From Lentisphaeria bacterium (GTDB taxonomy: Bacteria; Verrucomicrobiota; Lentisphaeria; Oligosphaerales; Oligosphaeraceae), in assembly GCA_016287975.1 (NCBI GenBank), contig JAEEXV010000030.1:1-6812 (forward strand): a stretch of 6,812 bases of DNA, in the 5' to 3' direction. The translations under genes were made by a program, and so were the position numbers. This document shows, piece by piece, positions 1 to 6,707 of the stretch. Under the pieces are notes generated by a model. The model was not told the DNA's origin. It worked only from the letters and a program-made list of their open reading frames with translations, and ran no database searches. The stretch's first letter is position 1; each line of letters opens with the position of its first letter.

Positions 1-3000
1 CTGGCGCGCAAGGAAGGCGTCATCGACGGCAAAGGGCAGGGGCAGTTGGCGGGCGAGCCGACCCGCCAGATCGCGCTGCAACTGGCGGATGGCGCACGCG
101 TGGTCATCGACGGCAATCCCAAGGGCGTCAACGCCCAGGGCGACTATGCCAACGCATCCGTGCACGGCCGCTGGGATCTGACCGTCGAGGGCGACACCCT
201 CAGACTCTCCAATTCGCTCCTCGTTCCCTTCTTCGGCGGCGTCTGCTCCGCCCACCTCGTGCTGTATGTCGGCGACGACGGCGACTTCACGCGGCGGCAC
301 GCGCACGACAGCTACTTCTACTATTCCGACCTGAAGCCCGAACGCCTGTTCGCCTTCGGCGCCTCCAAGGCAGGCCCGATGTATGAATCCATCGGCACGC
401 GCGCGTGGACGCCCGAAAACCGCGCGGGGTGGGCGGGCGACGCGCCGCTTGAGACCGAGGCGCTCGCCGCCACGGGCGCTCTCTACGGCGCCGTCCACGC
501 CCATGGCCAGCCCGCGCGCTTCCGATGGAGCGGGCTGCGGCGGGGGCTGCACATCCTCACCATCTCGGCGGGGACGGGCCCCAAAGGAGCAGGCCCCTTC
601 GCCATCCGCTGCAACGGGCGGGCCATCGCCGAGAACGCGCGCATCGCGCCAGGGCAGGTCGGGCAGTTTACCGTGCCTGTCTGGATTGAATCTGGCGTCG
701 CCGAACTCGACTTCAGCGGCGACTGGCGGCTGAGCGCCCTTGGCGACCAATTGCTGCAGACGACGGACGAGGACTACTCCTTCCGACGCGGCTTCTGGCG
801 CGTCGCGGGGCTCTTCGAGCCGTCGCCCGTCAACGCCTCCGCCGCCTTCGCGCATGAGCCGACCTGCCGAACGGCCTTCACCGAGTATCCGCTGCCGCCG
901 CACGGCGCCCCCGACCAGCCAGGGCGGCGCCTCGTCCCGCCTGCCTTCGATCCGCCCGCCTTTGCGCCAGGGCAGGACTGGCGGCGGGGCGGCCTCATCG
1001 GCACGATGGGGCCAGGCAACGGCGGCAAGTTCGTCGAATACACCACCCCCGAGGCCATCGAGCGGCGCCTCGACGAAATCCAGAAACGGCACATCTCCAC
1101 GATCATCCTCAACGGCTGCCTCTCGCGGCACACCGTCCCGTGGCATTTGCCGCGCATCGAGCGGAACATCGCCCAGATCACCGCCGCCGCGCACCGCCGC
1201 GGCATGCGGGTCGTCGACCACCAGGACTTCTCGCTCCTGTGGGACGGCGATTCGGGCTTCCGCGTCCTCGCCGAGCACACGCCGCACCTCCAGCGCACCA
1301 TCGACAGCGGCCTCCCCGCGCGCGGCTTCTGCATCACCAACCGCGAATATCGGCGGGAGTTCATCGCGTGGATCACCCGACATGTGCAGGCCACTGGCAT
1401 CGACGGGCTGATGCTCGACGAGACCACCTTCCACGGCCTCAACTACTGCGGCTGCGCCGACTGCCGACGCGCCTTCACCCGCGACACTGGTCTCCAGCTC
1501 CCCGCCGACGAATGCGAACGATACCCCTTCGCCGCCCGCCCGCAGCTCTGGCGCGCGTGGCTCGCCTGGCGGCGCCATGCGCGCGCCGACTTCTGGCACG
1601 AGGTCAAGTCGGCGCTGCGGCGCGTGCGGCCAGACTTCGTCGTCCTCGGCTACAACACGCACGCGAATCTCCTGACCGCGAAGCACAACTACGCGATGGG
1701 CGACCTGCCGCGCAACCTCGACCTCTACGGCACCGAGGTCATGCCGCGCAACATCTTCGCCTGCGCGCGCGCCGTCCACGCCTGCCGCCGCGCGATGGGG
1801 CAGTTCATCCACTCGCTCGGCATCCCAGTCTACACCCTGACATATTCCACAGGCAACGACCAGCGCCTGCAATACTTCGGCTGGGCGCTCGCCAATCTCA
1901 ACGGGCAGGCCTACTGGGACTACATCGCGGCTGCCGACGCGGGCGGCCCGGACTGGCGCTCGTTCACGCCCGCCAGGGGCAACATGGACCTGGCGCGCGC
2001 CAGAAGCCTCGCGCGCATCGCGCTCCTCTTCAGCTACGACAGCATGCTCTCCGCGCAGCGCTCCCAGCCCTCGCAATCCATCCTCGGCTGGTCGCAGTTG
2101 CTCGACCGACACCACTACCAGCACGACTTCATCAACGAATGCTCGCTCACTCCACAGGGCCTCGCACCCTATCGGCTGCTCGTCGTCGACAACGCCACCG
2201 CGCTCTCGCAGAAGAGCATCGCGGCCATCCTCGACTTCGCGCGCGGCGGCGGGACGGTCTTCCTCTCCTCGCACGTCGCCGCCTGCGACACCGACGGCAC
2301 GCCGTATGCGGAATGGCCTTTCGGCACGCTCTTCGGCATCCGCCGCCAGACGCGCGTCTTCCAGGCCGCCACGCTCCTGCCCGCCGACGGCGGGCCCATT
2401 GCCACCGGTGCGCCGATTCCCGCGCTGCGCACCGATCCCACTGGCAAGCGCCAGCCTGGTAAGGTGCCATGGAAATACGAGACCGCCGCTGGACGCAAGT
2501 CGCGCCGCCCCGCCTTCTACGAACTGCCCTGCGGCAAGGGGCGGCTCTGCTACTCGCCGCTGCTGCTGGGGCCGCTGCTCGCGGCGCCGGAGGTCAATGT
2601 AGGAGCGAAGAGCGCCTTCCAGCGCAACCCCGCCACCGAAGAAGCCGCCCTGCGGATGCTGCGCCCGTATCTCGACGCCGCGCGCGCATGGGAGCCTGGC
2701 GACCTCCCCGAATCCATCCTCGCCTCGCTCTACCAGCAGGAGGGCGAGACGCTGATCCATCTGCTGAATCTGCAAGGTGGCGAAATCCCGAAAGGCGCCG
2801 CCGTCCCCGCCCTCCCGCCGAAGGATGCCTGGCCGCCGAATCCCGCCTTCGCGGTGCGGATCCACGGGCATTTCCACGCGGCGGTCGCGGTGAGCCCCGA
2901 ACTGCCCGCGCCGATGCCGCTTGCCGTGCGGCCGCGCGGCGACATGACCGAGGTCGCCGTGCCCGCGGGAACCTTCCGCGTGTATGCGCTGATCCGAGTG

Positions 3001-3006
3001 AAGTGA
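1..3006 (+). CDS. Large glycoside-hydrolase-like protein (GHL6/GH42-like barrel plus trimerisation-like domain), 5' end outside window
   Basis: Probable glycosidase acting on a complex glycan; substrate not deducible. The frame is open from base 1 (codon 1 = base 1) to TGA at 3004-3006, 1001 codons, so the start lies upstream. Codons 1 to about 330 are beta-rich and unassigned. The barrel begins near codon 345 with the segment RHISTIILNG, followed by GMRVVDHQDF and then GIDGLMLDE. In the last, D473/E474 are candidate active-site acids. It is followed by a Cys cluster YCGCADC (C483, C485, C488), as in GHL6/GH42-like proteins. E579 in GTEVMPRN is another candidate catalytic acid. Codons about 660-850 (ARIALLFSYDS, then LLVVDNATAL and GGGTVFLSSH) resemble the class-I amidotransferase-like trimerisation domain of GH42 beta-galactosidases. 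A small beta domain ends the protein (LIHLLNLQGG). The stop overlaps the next ORF (GTGA). Family assignment is from remembered motifs; the catalytic residues are inference. Whether it is secreted cannot be seen. Confidence 0.85.
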   Translation: MARKEGVIDGKGQGQLAGEPTRQIALQLADGARVVIDGNPKGVNAQGDYANASVHGRWDLTVEGDTLRLSNSLLVPFFGGVCSAHLVLYVGDDGDFTRRHAHDSYFYYSDLKPERLFAFGASKAGPMYESIGTRAWTPENRAGWAGDAPLETEALAATGALYGAVHAHGQPARFRWSGLRRGLHILTISAGTGPKGAGPFAIRCNGRAIAENARIAPGQVGQFTVPVWIESGVAELDFSGDWRLSALGDQLLQTTDEDYSFRRGFWRVAGLFEPSPVNASAAFAHEPTCRTAFTEYPLPPHGAPDQPGRRLVPPAFDPPAFAPGQDWRRGGLIGTMGPGNGGKFVEYTTPEAIERRLDEIQKRHISTIILNGCLSRHTVPWHLPRIERNIAQITAAAHRRGMRVVDHQDFSLLWDGDSGFRVLAEHTPHLQRTIDSGLPARGFCITNREYRREFIAWITRHVQATGIDGLMLDETTFHGLNYCGCADCRRAFTRDTGLQLPADECERYPFAARPQLWRAWLAWRRHARADFWHEVKSALRRVRPDFVVLGYNTHANLLTAKHNYAMGDLPRNLDLYGTEVMPRNIFACARAVHACRRAMGQFIHSLGIPVYTLTYSTGNDQRLQYFGWALANLNGQAYWDYIAAADAGGPDWRSFTPARGNMDLARARSLARIALLFSYDSMLSAQRSQPSQSILGWSQLLDRHHYQHDFINECSLTPQGLAPYRLLVVDNATALSQKSIAAILDFARGGGTVFLSSHVAACDTDGTPYAEWPFGTLFGIRRQTRVFQAATLLPADGGPIATGAPIPALRTDPTGKRQPGKVPWKYETAAGRKSRRPAFYELPCGKGRLCYSPLLLGPLLAAPEVNVGAKSAFQRNPATEEAALRMLRPYLDAARAWEPGDLPESILASLYQQEGETLIHLLNLQGGEIPKGAAVPALPPKDAWPPNPAFAVRIHGHFHAAVAVSPELPAPMPLAVRPRGDMTEVAVPAGTFRVYALIRVK

Positions 3007-3206
3007 CGGTGGAGAAGATCCGGGACGAGGATCTGGTCGAGGTCAAGGACCTGGCCAGCTGCTGCGGCTTCACCCAGGCCGACCGCTACTTCGTGGACTG
3101 CGTGCGCGACGGCGTCATGCCCCATTGCTGCTTCGCCGACCAACTCAAGACCATCCGAATGTGCTTCGACATCCTGAAGGAACCGCTTCGCGTCACCCCG
3201 TCATGA
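3003..3206 (+). CDS. 67-residue orphan C-terminal fragment of a Gfo/Idh/MocA-type oxidoreductase
   Basis: The ORF starts at GTG 3003 (GTG 3009 is an alternative) and ends at TGA 3204-3206. The segment DRYFVDCVRDGVMP, followed by FADQLKTIRMCFDIL, matches the C-terminal helical end of Gfo/Idh/MocA oxidoreductases. In that family, a 'F(V/L)(D/E)CVR.G..P' stretch precedes the last helix. The NAD(P)-binding Rossmann domain and catalytic residues of the usual roughly 330-400-residue enzyme are absent. The same frame upstream of 3003 lies inside the preceding gene and carries no such similarity. Both ends overlap neighbours by 4 nt (GTGA at 3003-3006, ATGA at 3203-3206), so translation may pass through it by coupling. 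Six Cys in 67 residues (20, 21, 33, 42, 43, 54) is unusual. It could be a deletion remnant still read, or a small protein of new use. Enzyme activity on its own is very unlikely. Confidence 0.6.
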   Translation: MTVEKIRDEDLVEVKDLASCCGFTQADRYFVDCVRDGVMPHCCFADQLKTIRMCFDILKEPLRVTPS

Positions 3207-6200
3207 ACCATCCCATGAAACAAATTCTCCTTGGCTTCTGGCTGGCCGCCACTGGAATGCTCCTGGCGGCGGGCGCACTGAACTCCGACAACGCCCGCCT
3301 CGCGGAACGGCTCGCGCAATACGAGGGCGGCCGCGCCCCCGCCAACGTCATCGGCCTGCGCCCGCTGGCGAAGGCGCCAGTCATCGACGGCGTGGTCGAG
3401 GAAGGCGAATGGGAGGCGGCCTGCGGCATCTCCGCCATGCGCGACTTCGCCTCGGGCAAACTGCTGCCGTCGCGCACGTCGATGCTGCTGCGCGGCGGCC
3501 ATGACGCCGAAAACCTCTACTTCCTGGTCCTGGTGCCAGGGGAATTGCCGAAGGTGCCGCGCCGCACGCCAGACAGCATGGAGATCTTCCAGGACGGCGC
3601 GGTGGCGGAGTTCCTCTTCGCGCCCGAAGGCGCCAGGAGCGCGTGCAGGATCGCGGTCTCCGCCGCTGGCACGATGACGGACATGCGCGGCGCGGACACT
3701 GGCTTCGAGAGCGGCGCGGTGTGCCGCGTGGGCGCGAAGGCCTCCGCGAAGTGGATCCGCGCGTGCGGCTGGGGCTGGCCATGCCATCTCGTCGAATGCC
3801 GCGTGCCGCGCGCGGCGCTGGGGCTCGCCGACAAGGAGTTCCGCTTCAATCTCTTCGTGACCGAGAACGGCAGGCAGGCGACGCTGGCGCCCGTGCGGAA
3901 TTCCGCCTCGGAGGTGGAGCACTTCGTGCGCGTGCGCCTGCTGCCCGAGGGCGGCGGCTTCCTCGGCTCGGGCCTCGGCAATCCCGCCGACGGCACCTTC
4001 GGAATCGCGGGCGTCTTGCTGCCTGGTCCGCAGGAGACGCCAGACGCGCGCCTGGAAGTGCTGGCCTTTCGGCGCGGCAGCCGCTTCCGCGAGGACACTG
4101 GCTATGACGAGATCGACGGCGCGCTGGACATCTTTTCGCGCCAGGCGAAGGGCTTCTGGCGACGCCTCAAATACCAGGTCCAGAACCCGCAGTGCGACTG
4201 GTTCGAACTGACGCTCCGCGTCGACGGGCAGGTGCTGCAGCGGCTCAACGGCCCGCTGACGCCGCGTCCGCCGCTGGCGCTGGCGGTGCGCAACTTCCCT
4301 TCGCGGCATCGGCTGGAGGTGCAGACCAGCGGCACGGTGGCGGGCAAGGTGGCGCTGGAAGCCGTCGACGCCTCGGGAAAGTCGCTGTGGCGGCAGGAAG
4401 TCGCGCTGGAGACGGTGTGCGCCCTGGACTATGCGGGTTGGGCGCCTGGCACCTACCGCGTCCGTGCGACGGCGGGCAGGTTCTCCACGTCGGCGGTCTT
4501 CCGCGTGCGCGGCAGCGACCCGTGGACGGGGAATGCGCTGGGGCAGACGGAGGAGATCCTGCCAGGCTTCGAGCCGCTGGCGCAAGACGGCAGGAGTTTC
4601 CGAATGTGGGGGCGCGCCTACGAATGGCGGGATGCATCGCTGCTCTTCTCCGCGAGAAATGGCGCGGTCGCGCCGCGGCTGACGCTGGGCGGCGCGCCCT
4701 TCCGCCTCGCCTCCTTCGAGGTCGTGCGATCCACCCCCGCCGCGGCGGAGGTGGTCCTCGCGGGCCGCGCGGGCGGGGCGCGCGCGCATGGGCGGATGCG
4801 GCTGGAATACGACGGGCTGGCGTGGTTCGACCTGGAGGTGGAGGCGCCCGAAGGCCCTCATGGTGAACTCGCCCTCGAAACGGAACTCGATGCCAGGGAT
4901 GCCACGCTTTTCCACGGCGCCCCATTGCGCACCCTCAATGGATACGTCCCGAACGGCAGGAAAGCCTATCCGTGGCAAATCTACTTCTGGGTCGGCAATC
5001 CCGTCGGGGGCCTGGGCTTCGTCAACGAGAGCCGCGAGCCCTTCACGACGGCGGAGGAGGCCGCCTTCGAGACCGTGAAGGAGGGCGGCAAGGTCCGATT
5101 CCGCGTGCGCTTCCGCGAAGCTGGCGCCTTCCGCCAGGCGAAACTCTCCTTCGGGCTGCAGCTGACCCCCGTCAAGCCCATGCCGCCGCACTCCAGCTGC
5201 ATCGTCACCGACGACTGGGGGCACCGCCAGGGCGACAAGTACCCCGGACTCGCCAAGTGGATGGACTTCACCGTCATCTGGCCGCGCCGCTGCGACTACC
5301 TCCCGCGCATCTGCGACCTCGCAGGCATCCGCCTCAAGCCCCTCGCCGACGCCGTGCGCAGCGCCCACCAGGACGGCGTCGACGCAATGCCCTATTTCGC
5401 GCCGATCTCGTTCACCGTCGACGCCCAGCCGGAACTGGCCGACTACTACGAGGAGTGGATCCAGACCCCCGCGCGCACCTGGAAGTCTGGCCAGACCCTG
5501 CAGGTGCGATGCTGCGTCGCCAGCGGCTATCTCGACTATCTCATCTGGCACCTCGACCGCATCCAGCGCGGCTCTGGCTGCGACGGCTTCTATTTCGACG
5601 GCGCCTGGCCCGTCGCCTGCGACAACGCGCTGCACGGCTGCGGCTATGTGGACGCACACGGCGTGCGCCGACCGACCTACGCGGTGCGGAAGGTCCGCGA
5701 GTATCTGCGGCGGTCGGCGACGGTCGCGTGGCAGAACAACCGCCGTGCGGGACGCCAGCGCAAGGCCCCCTACCAGATGTGGCTCCACATCTCAGGGGCG
5801 GTCGCGCCGCCGATGCACAGTTTCGCGTCGGCGCTCTTCGCGGGCGAGTGGTTCAAGCAGCCGATCAAGGCAGGCGCGCACTACGACACCCTCCTCACCA
5901 TCGAACGATTCATCCCGCGCTACATCGGCCACCCCTGGGGCATCCCCAGCTGCTTCCTCTCCATCGTGCTCGACCACGAGGTGAAGCAGTACACCGACGG
6001 CGTGCTGGCCTACGTCATCCCCCACGGCACTGGCCTCTATCCGCGCTATCTCGACCTGGAGCAGGTGAAGCGGGTCCTTGCCGTCAAGGAGGCCTTCGGA
6101 TGCCGCGACGCACGCTTCCATCCGCCAGGCGCATTGCCTTCGGCGCTGGGGCTGCGCCTGGATCCCAAGGCGGTGGCGGCCGGCGCATGGGAAAACGCCG

Positions 6201-6391
6201 ACGGGGAATGCCTCGTCGCCCTCGGCAACTGCACCAGCCACGAGCAGACCGCCCAGTTCGACGCGGGGATGCATTTGCAGCCGCTCCTCGGCCGCGCCCG
6301 CCTCGACGGCACCCGCCTCACCCTCCCCCCCAACTCGCTGCAACTCCTACGTGTCTGCCCCAGGATGAAAATTACAGATGGGGAAAACTAA
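3203..6391 (+). CDS. Secreted CBM9-like and GH123/DUF6067-like glycoside hydrolase, 1062 aa
   Basis: Likely an exported glycosidase. ATG 3203 is chosen because it gives MNHPMKQILL, then a hydrophobic stretch and small residues to about residue 25 (a signal peptide), and because it overlaps the previous stop as ATGA. ATG 3215 would also work. No good Shine-Dalgarno is present, fitting coupling. Residues about 55-245 look like a CBM9-type carbohydrate-binding domain: PVIDGVVEEGEW at 59-70, ending in FRFNLFVTENGR near 213-224. Residues about 250-660 are beta-rich and include the DUF6067-like FWVGNPVGGLGFVNES near 595-610. The barrel holds TDDWG (D670, D671), GFYFDGAWP (D799), the signature LHGCGYVDAHGVRRPTY, and FAGEW (E882, candidate catalytic acid). 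A C-terminal beta domain runs to about V1051. The last 11 residues (CPRMKITDGEN) use AT-rich codons and look added. GH123 enzymes cleave beta-GalNAc; whether this relative does is unknown. Confidence 0.88.
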   Translation: MNHPMKQILLGFWLAATGMLLAAGALNSDNARLAERLAQYEGGRAPANVIGLRPLAKAPVIDGVVEEGEWEAACGISAMRDFASGKLLPSRTSMLLRGGHDAENLYFLVLVPGELPKVPRRTPDSMEIFQDGAVAEFLFAPEGARSACRIAVSAAGTMTDMRGADTGFESGAVCRVGAKASAKWIRACGWGWPCHLVECRVPRAALGLADKEFRFNLFVTENGRQATLAPVRNSASEVEHFVRVRLLPEGGGFLGSGLGNPADGTFGIAGVLLPGPQETPDARLEVLAFRRGSRFREDTGYDEIDGALDIFSRQAKGFWRRLKYQVQNPQCDWFELTLRVDGQVLQRLNGPLTPRPPLALAVRNFPSRHRLEVQTSGTVAGKVALEAVDASGKSLWRQEVALETVCALDYAGWAPGTYRVRATAGRFSTSAVFRVRGSDPWTGNALGQTEEILPGFEPLAQDGRSFRMWGRAYEWRDASLLFSARNGAVAPRLTLGGAPFRLASFEVVRSTPAAAEVVLAGRAGGARAHGRMRLEYDGLAWFDLEVEAPEGPHGELALETELDARDATLFHGAPLRTLNGYVPNGRKAYPWQIYFWVGNPVGGLGFVNESREPFTTAEEAAFETVKEGGKVRFRVRFREAGAFRQAKLSFGLQLTPVKPMPPHSSCIVTDDWGHRQGDKYPGLAKWMDFTVIWPRRCDYLPRICDLAGIRLKPLADAVRSAHQDGVDAMPYFAPISFTVDAQPELADYYEEWIQTPARTWKSGQTLQVRCCVASGYLDYLIWHLDRIQRGSGCDGFYFDGAWPVACDNALHGCGYVDAHGVRRPTYAVRKVREYLRRSATVAWQNNRRAGRQRKAPYQMWLHISGAVAPPMHSFASALFAGEWFKQPIKAGAHYDTLLTIERFIPRYIGHPWGIPSCFLSIVLDHEVKQYTDGVLAYVIPHGTGLYPRYLDLEQVKRVLAVKEAFGCRDARFHPPGALPSALGLRLDPKAVAAGAWENADGECLVALGNCTSHEQTAQFDAGMHLQPLLGRARLDGTRLTLPPNSLQLLRVCPRMKITDGEN

Positions 6392-6623
6392 ACCTCGATT
6401 CCGTGCGGTAATCCCAATCTGCCGGCACCGACGGCAGTTTCTTCCCCATTTCCAGAACATGACGGGTAATCGGTGGCAATTCCGCCATCTCGGTGGATTC
6501 CTCGTCCAACGAATCAATATAACTGGCGAACAAAGCGGAAATGCTCGTATGGCGACGCCGTGACACCCGACGCGCCTTTTCGGCAACCGACGCCTCCATG
6601 CTTAATACCAGTCGCGTAGTCAT
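6372..6623 (-). CDS. DUF6364-type antitoxin-like protein, 83 aa, no toxin alongside
   Basis: Start ATG is at 6623-6621, stop TAA at 6374-6372. The start is fixed by the Shine-Dalgarno AAGGAG six bases upstream; a longer frame from 6674 lacks one. The N-terminus MTTRLVLSMEASVAEKARRV, then an Arg-rich stretch (residues 22-24), TSIS and SALFASYID, matches the short strand plus two helices of ribbon-helix-helix-like antitoxins of the DUF6364 group. These usually precede a PIN-domain RNase toxin. The later LPSVPADWDYR fits the family's C-terminal region, but RTESRFSFPHL then departs from the usual acidic/basic ending. No toxin ORF follows: the DNA downstream is the opposite strand of the glycosidase gene, overlapped by 20 nt. 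Codon use is mixed (TTA, GTA, ATT, AGG), unlike the GC-rich operon. This suggests acquired DNA with the toxin lost. Family assignment is by motif memory; it could be another small RHH-like regulator. Confidence 0.62.
   Translation of the reverse strand: MTTRLVLSMEASVAEKARRVSRRRHTSISALFASYIDSLDEESTEMAELPPITRHVLEMGKKLPSVPADWDYRTESRFSFPHL
6419..6447 (+). terminator. Possible Rho-independent terminator of the glycosidase operon
   Basis: CTGCCG (6419-6424) pairs perfectly with CGGCAG (6432-6437) around a 7-nt loop, and the pairing extends past one mismatch by two A-T pairs. TTTCTT follows directly. The hairpin lies 28 nt after the operon stop and inside the convergent antitoxin gene, so the operon transcript would be antisense to the antitoxin's 3' part. 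The stem is short and the T run imperfect. Confidence 0.38.
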
Positions 6624-6629
6624 TTGGTT

Positions 6630-6635
6630 CTCCTT
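6630..6635 (-). promoter_or_regulatory. Shine-Dalgarno of the antitoxin-like gene
   Basis: On the minus strand the bases read AAGGAG, followed by AACCAA and then ATG at 6623. This is a near-ideal ribosome binding site with a 6-nt spacer, and it settles the start of the 83-residue protein over the longer frame beginning at 6674. It is the only strong Shine-Dalgarno noticed in the window. Confidence 0.8.
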
Positions 6636-6663
6636 ATCTTTTCTGCGCTGGGCTTTCCAACTA

Positions 6664-6679
6664 AATATAACCACTAGTG
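6664..6679 (-). promoter_or_regulatory. Possible -10 box with adjacent CACTAGTG palindrome
   Basis: On the minus strand TATATT (6669-6664) resembles a -10 box and would start transcription about 30-35 nt before the antitoxin ATG. No convincing -35 lies 15-19 nt upstream. The 8-nt palindrome CACTAGTG (6672-6679) sits 2 nt upstream of it, where an autoregulating antitoxin could bind. This AT-rich stretch (6661-6720, 19 of 60 G/C by hand count) is the only non-coding gap of note. The promoter is inference. Confidence 0.3.
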
Positions 6680-6707
6680 TCCCATTAAAATGAGGAGGAA
6701 TTTTGTT

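Noticed and set aside
46..48. TTG 46 as start of the first gene
   Set aside because: The frame is open through base 1 and no Shine-Dalgarno or signal peptide marks this codon, so the gene is treated as cut by the window edge.
1140..2462. A 440-codon plus-strand frame inside the first glycosidase
   Set aside because: It is an Arg/His/Ala-rich shadow of a GC-rich gene without domain motifs, fully inside a better-supported frame.
3125..3202. Longer start of the secreted glycosidase at ATG 3125
   Set aside because: It adds 26 Arg/His-rich residues in front of a clear signal peptide and overlaps the small oxidoreductase-tail ORF; ATG 3203 gives the ATGA coupling.
3086..5788. A 900-codon open frame on the minus strand, opposite the secreted glycosidase
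   Set aside because: Its protein is Arg/Ala/His-rich with no recognisable domain. The sense frame has a signal peptide, a CBM9-like motif and a GH123-like signature. High GC at third positions of the sense gene removes stops from the antisense frame.
4972..6411. A 479-codon plus-strand frame overlapping the end of the secreted glycosidase
   Set aside because: Same low-complexity Arg/Pro-rich composition as other GC shadow frames; no start signal or motif.
6624..6674. N-terminal extension of the antitoxin-like protein to ATG 6674
   Set aside because: The extension is Lys/Arg-rich, and the strong AAGGAG site lies directly before ATG 6623.
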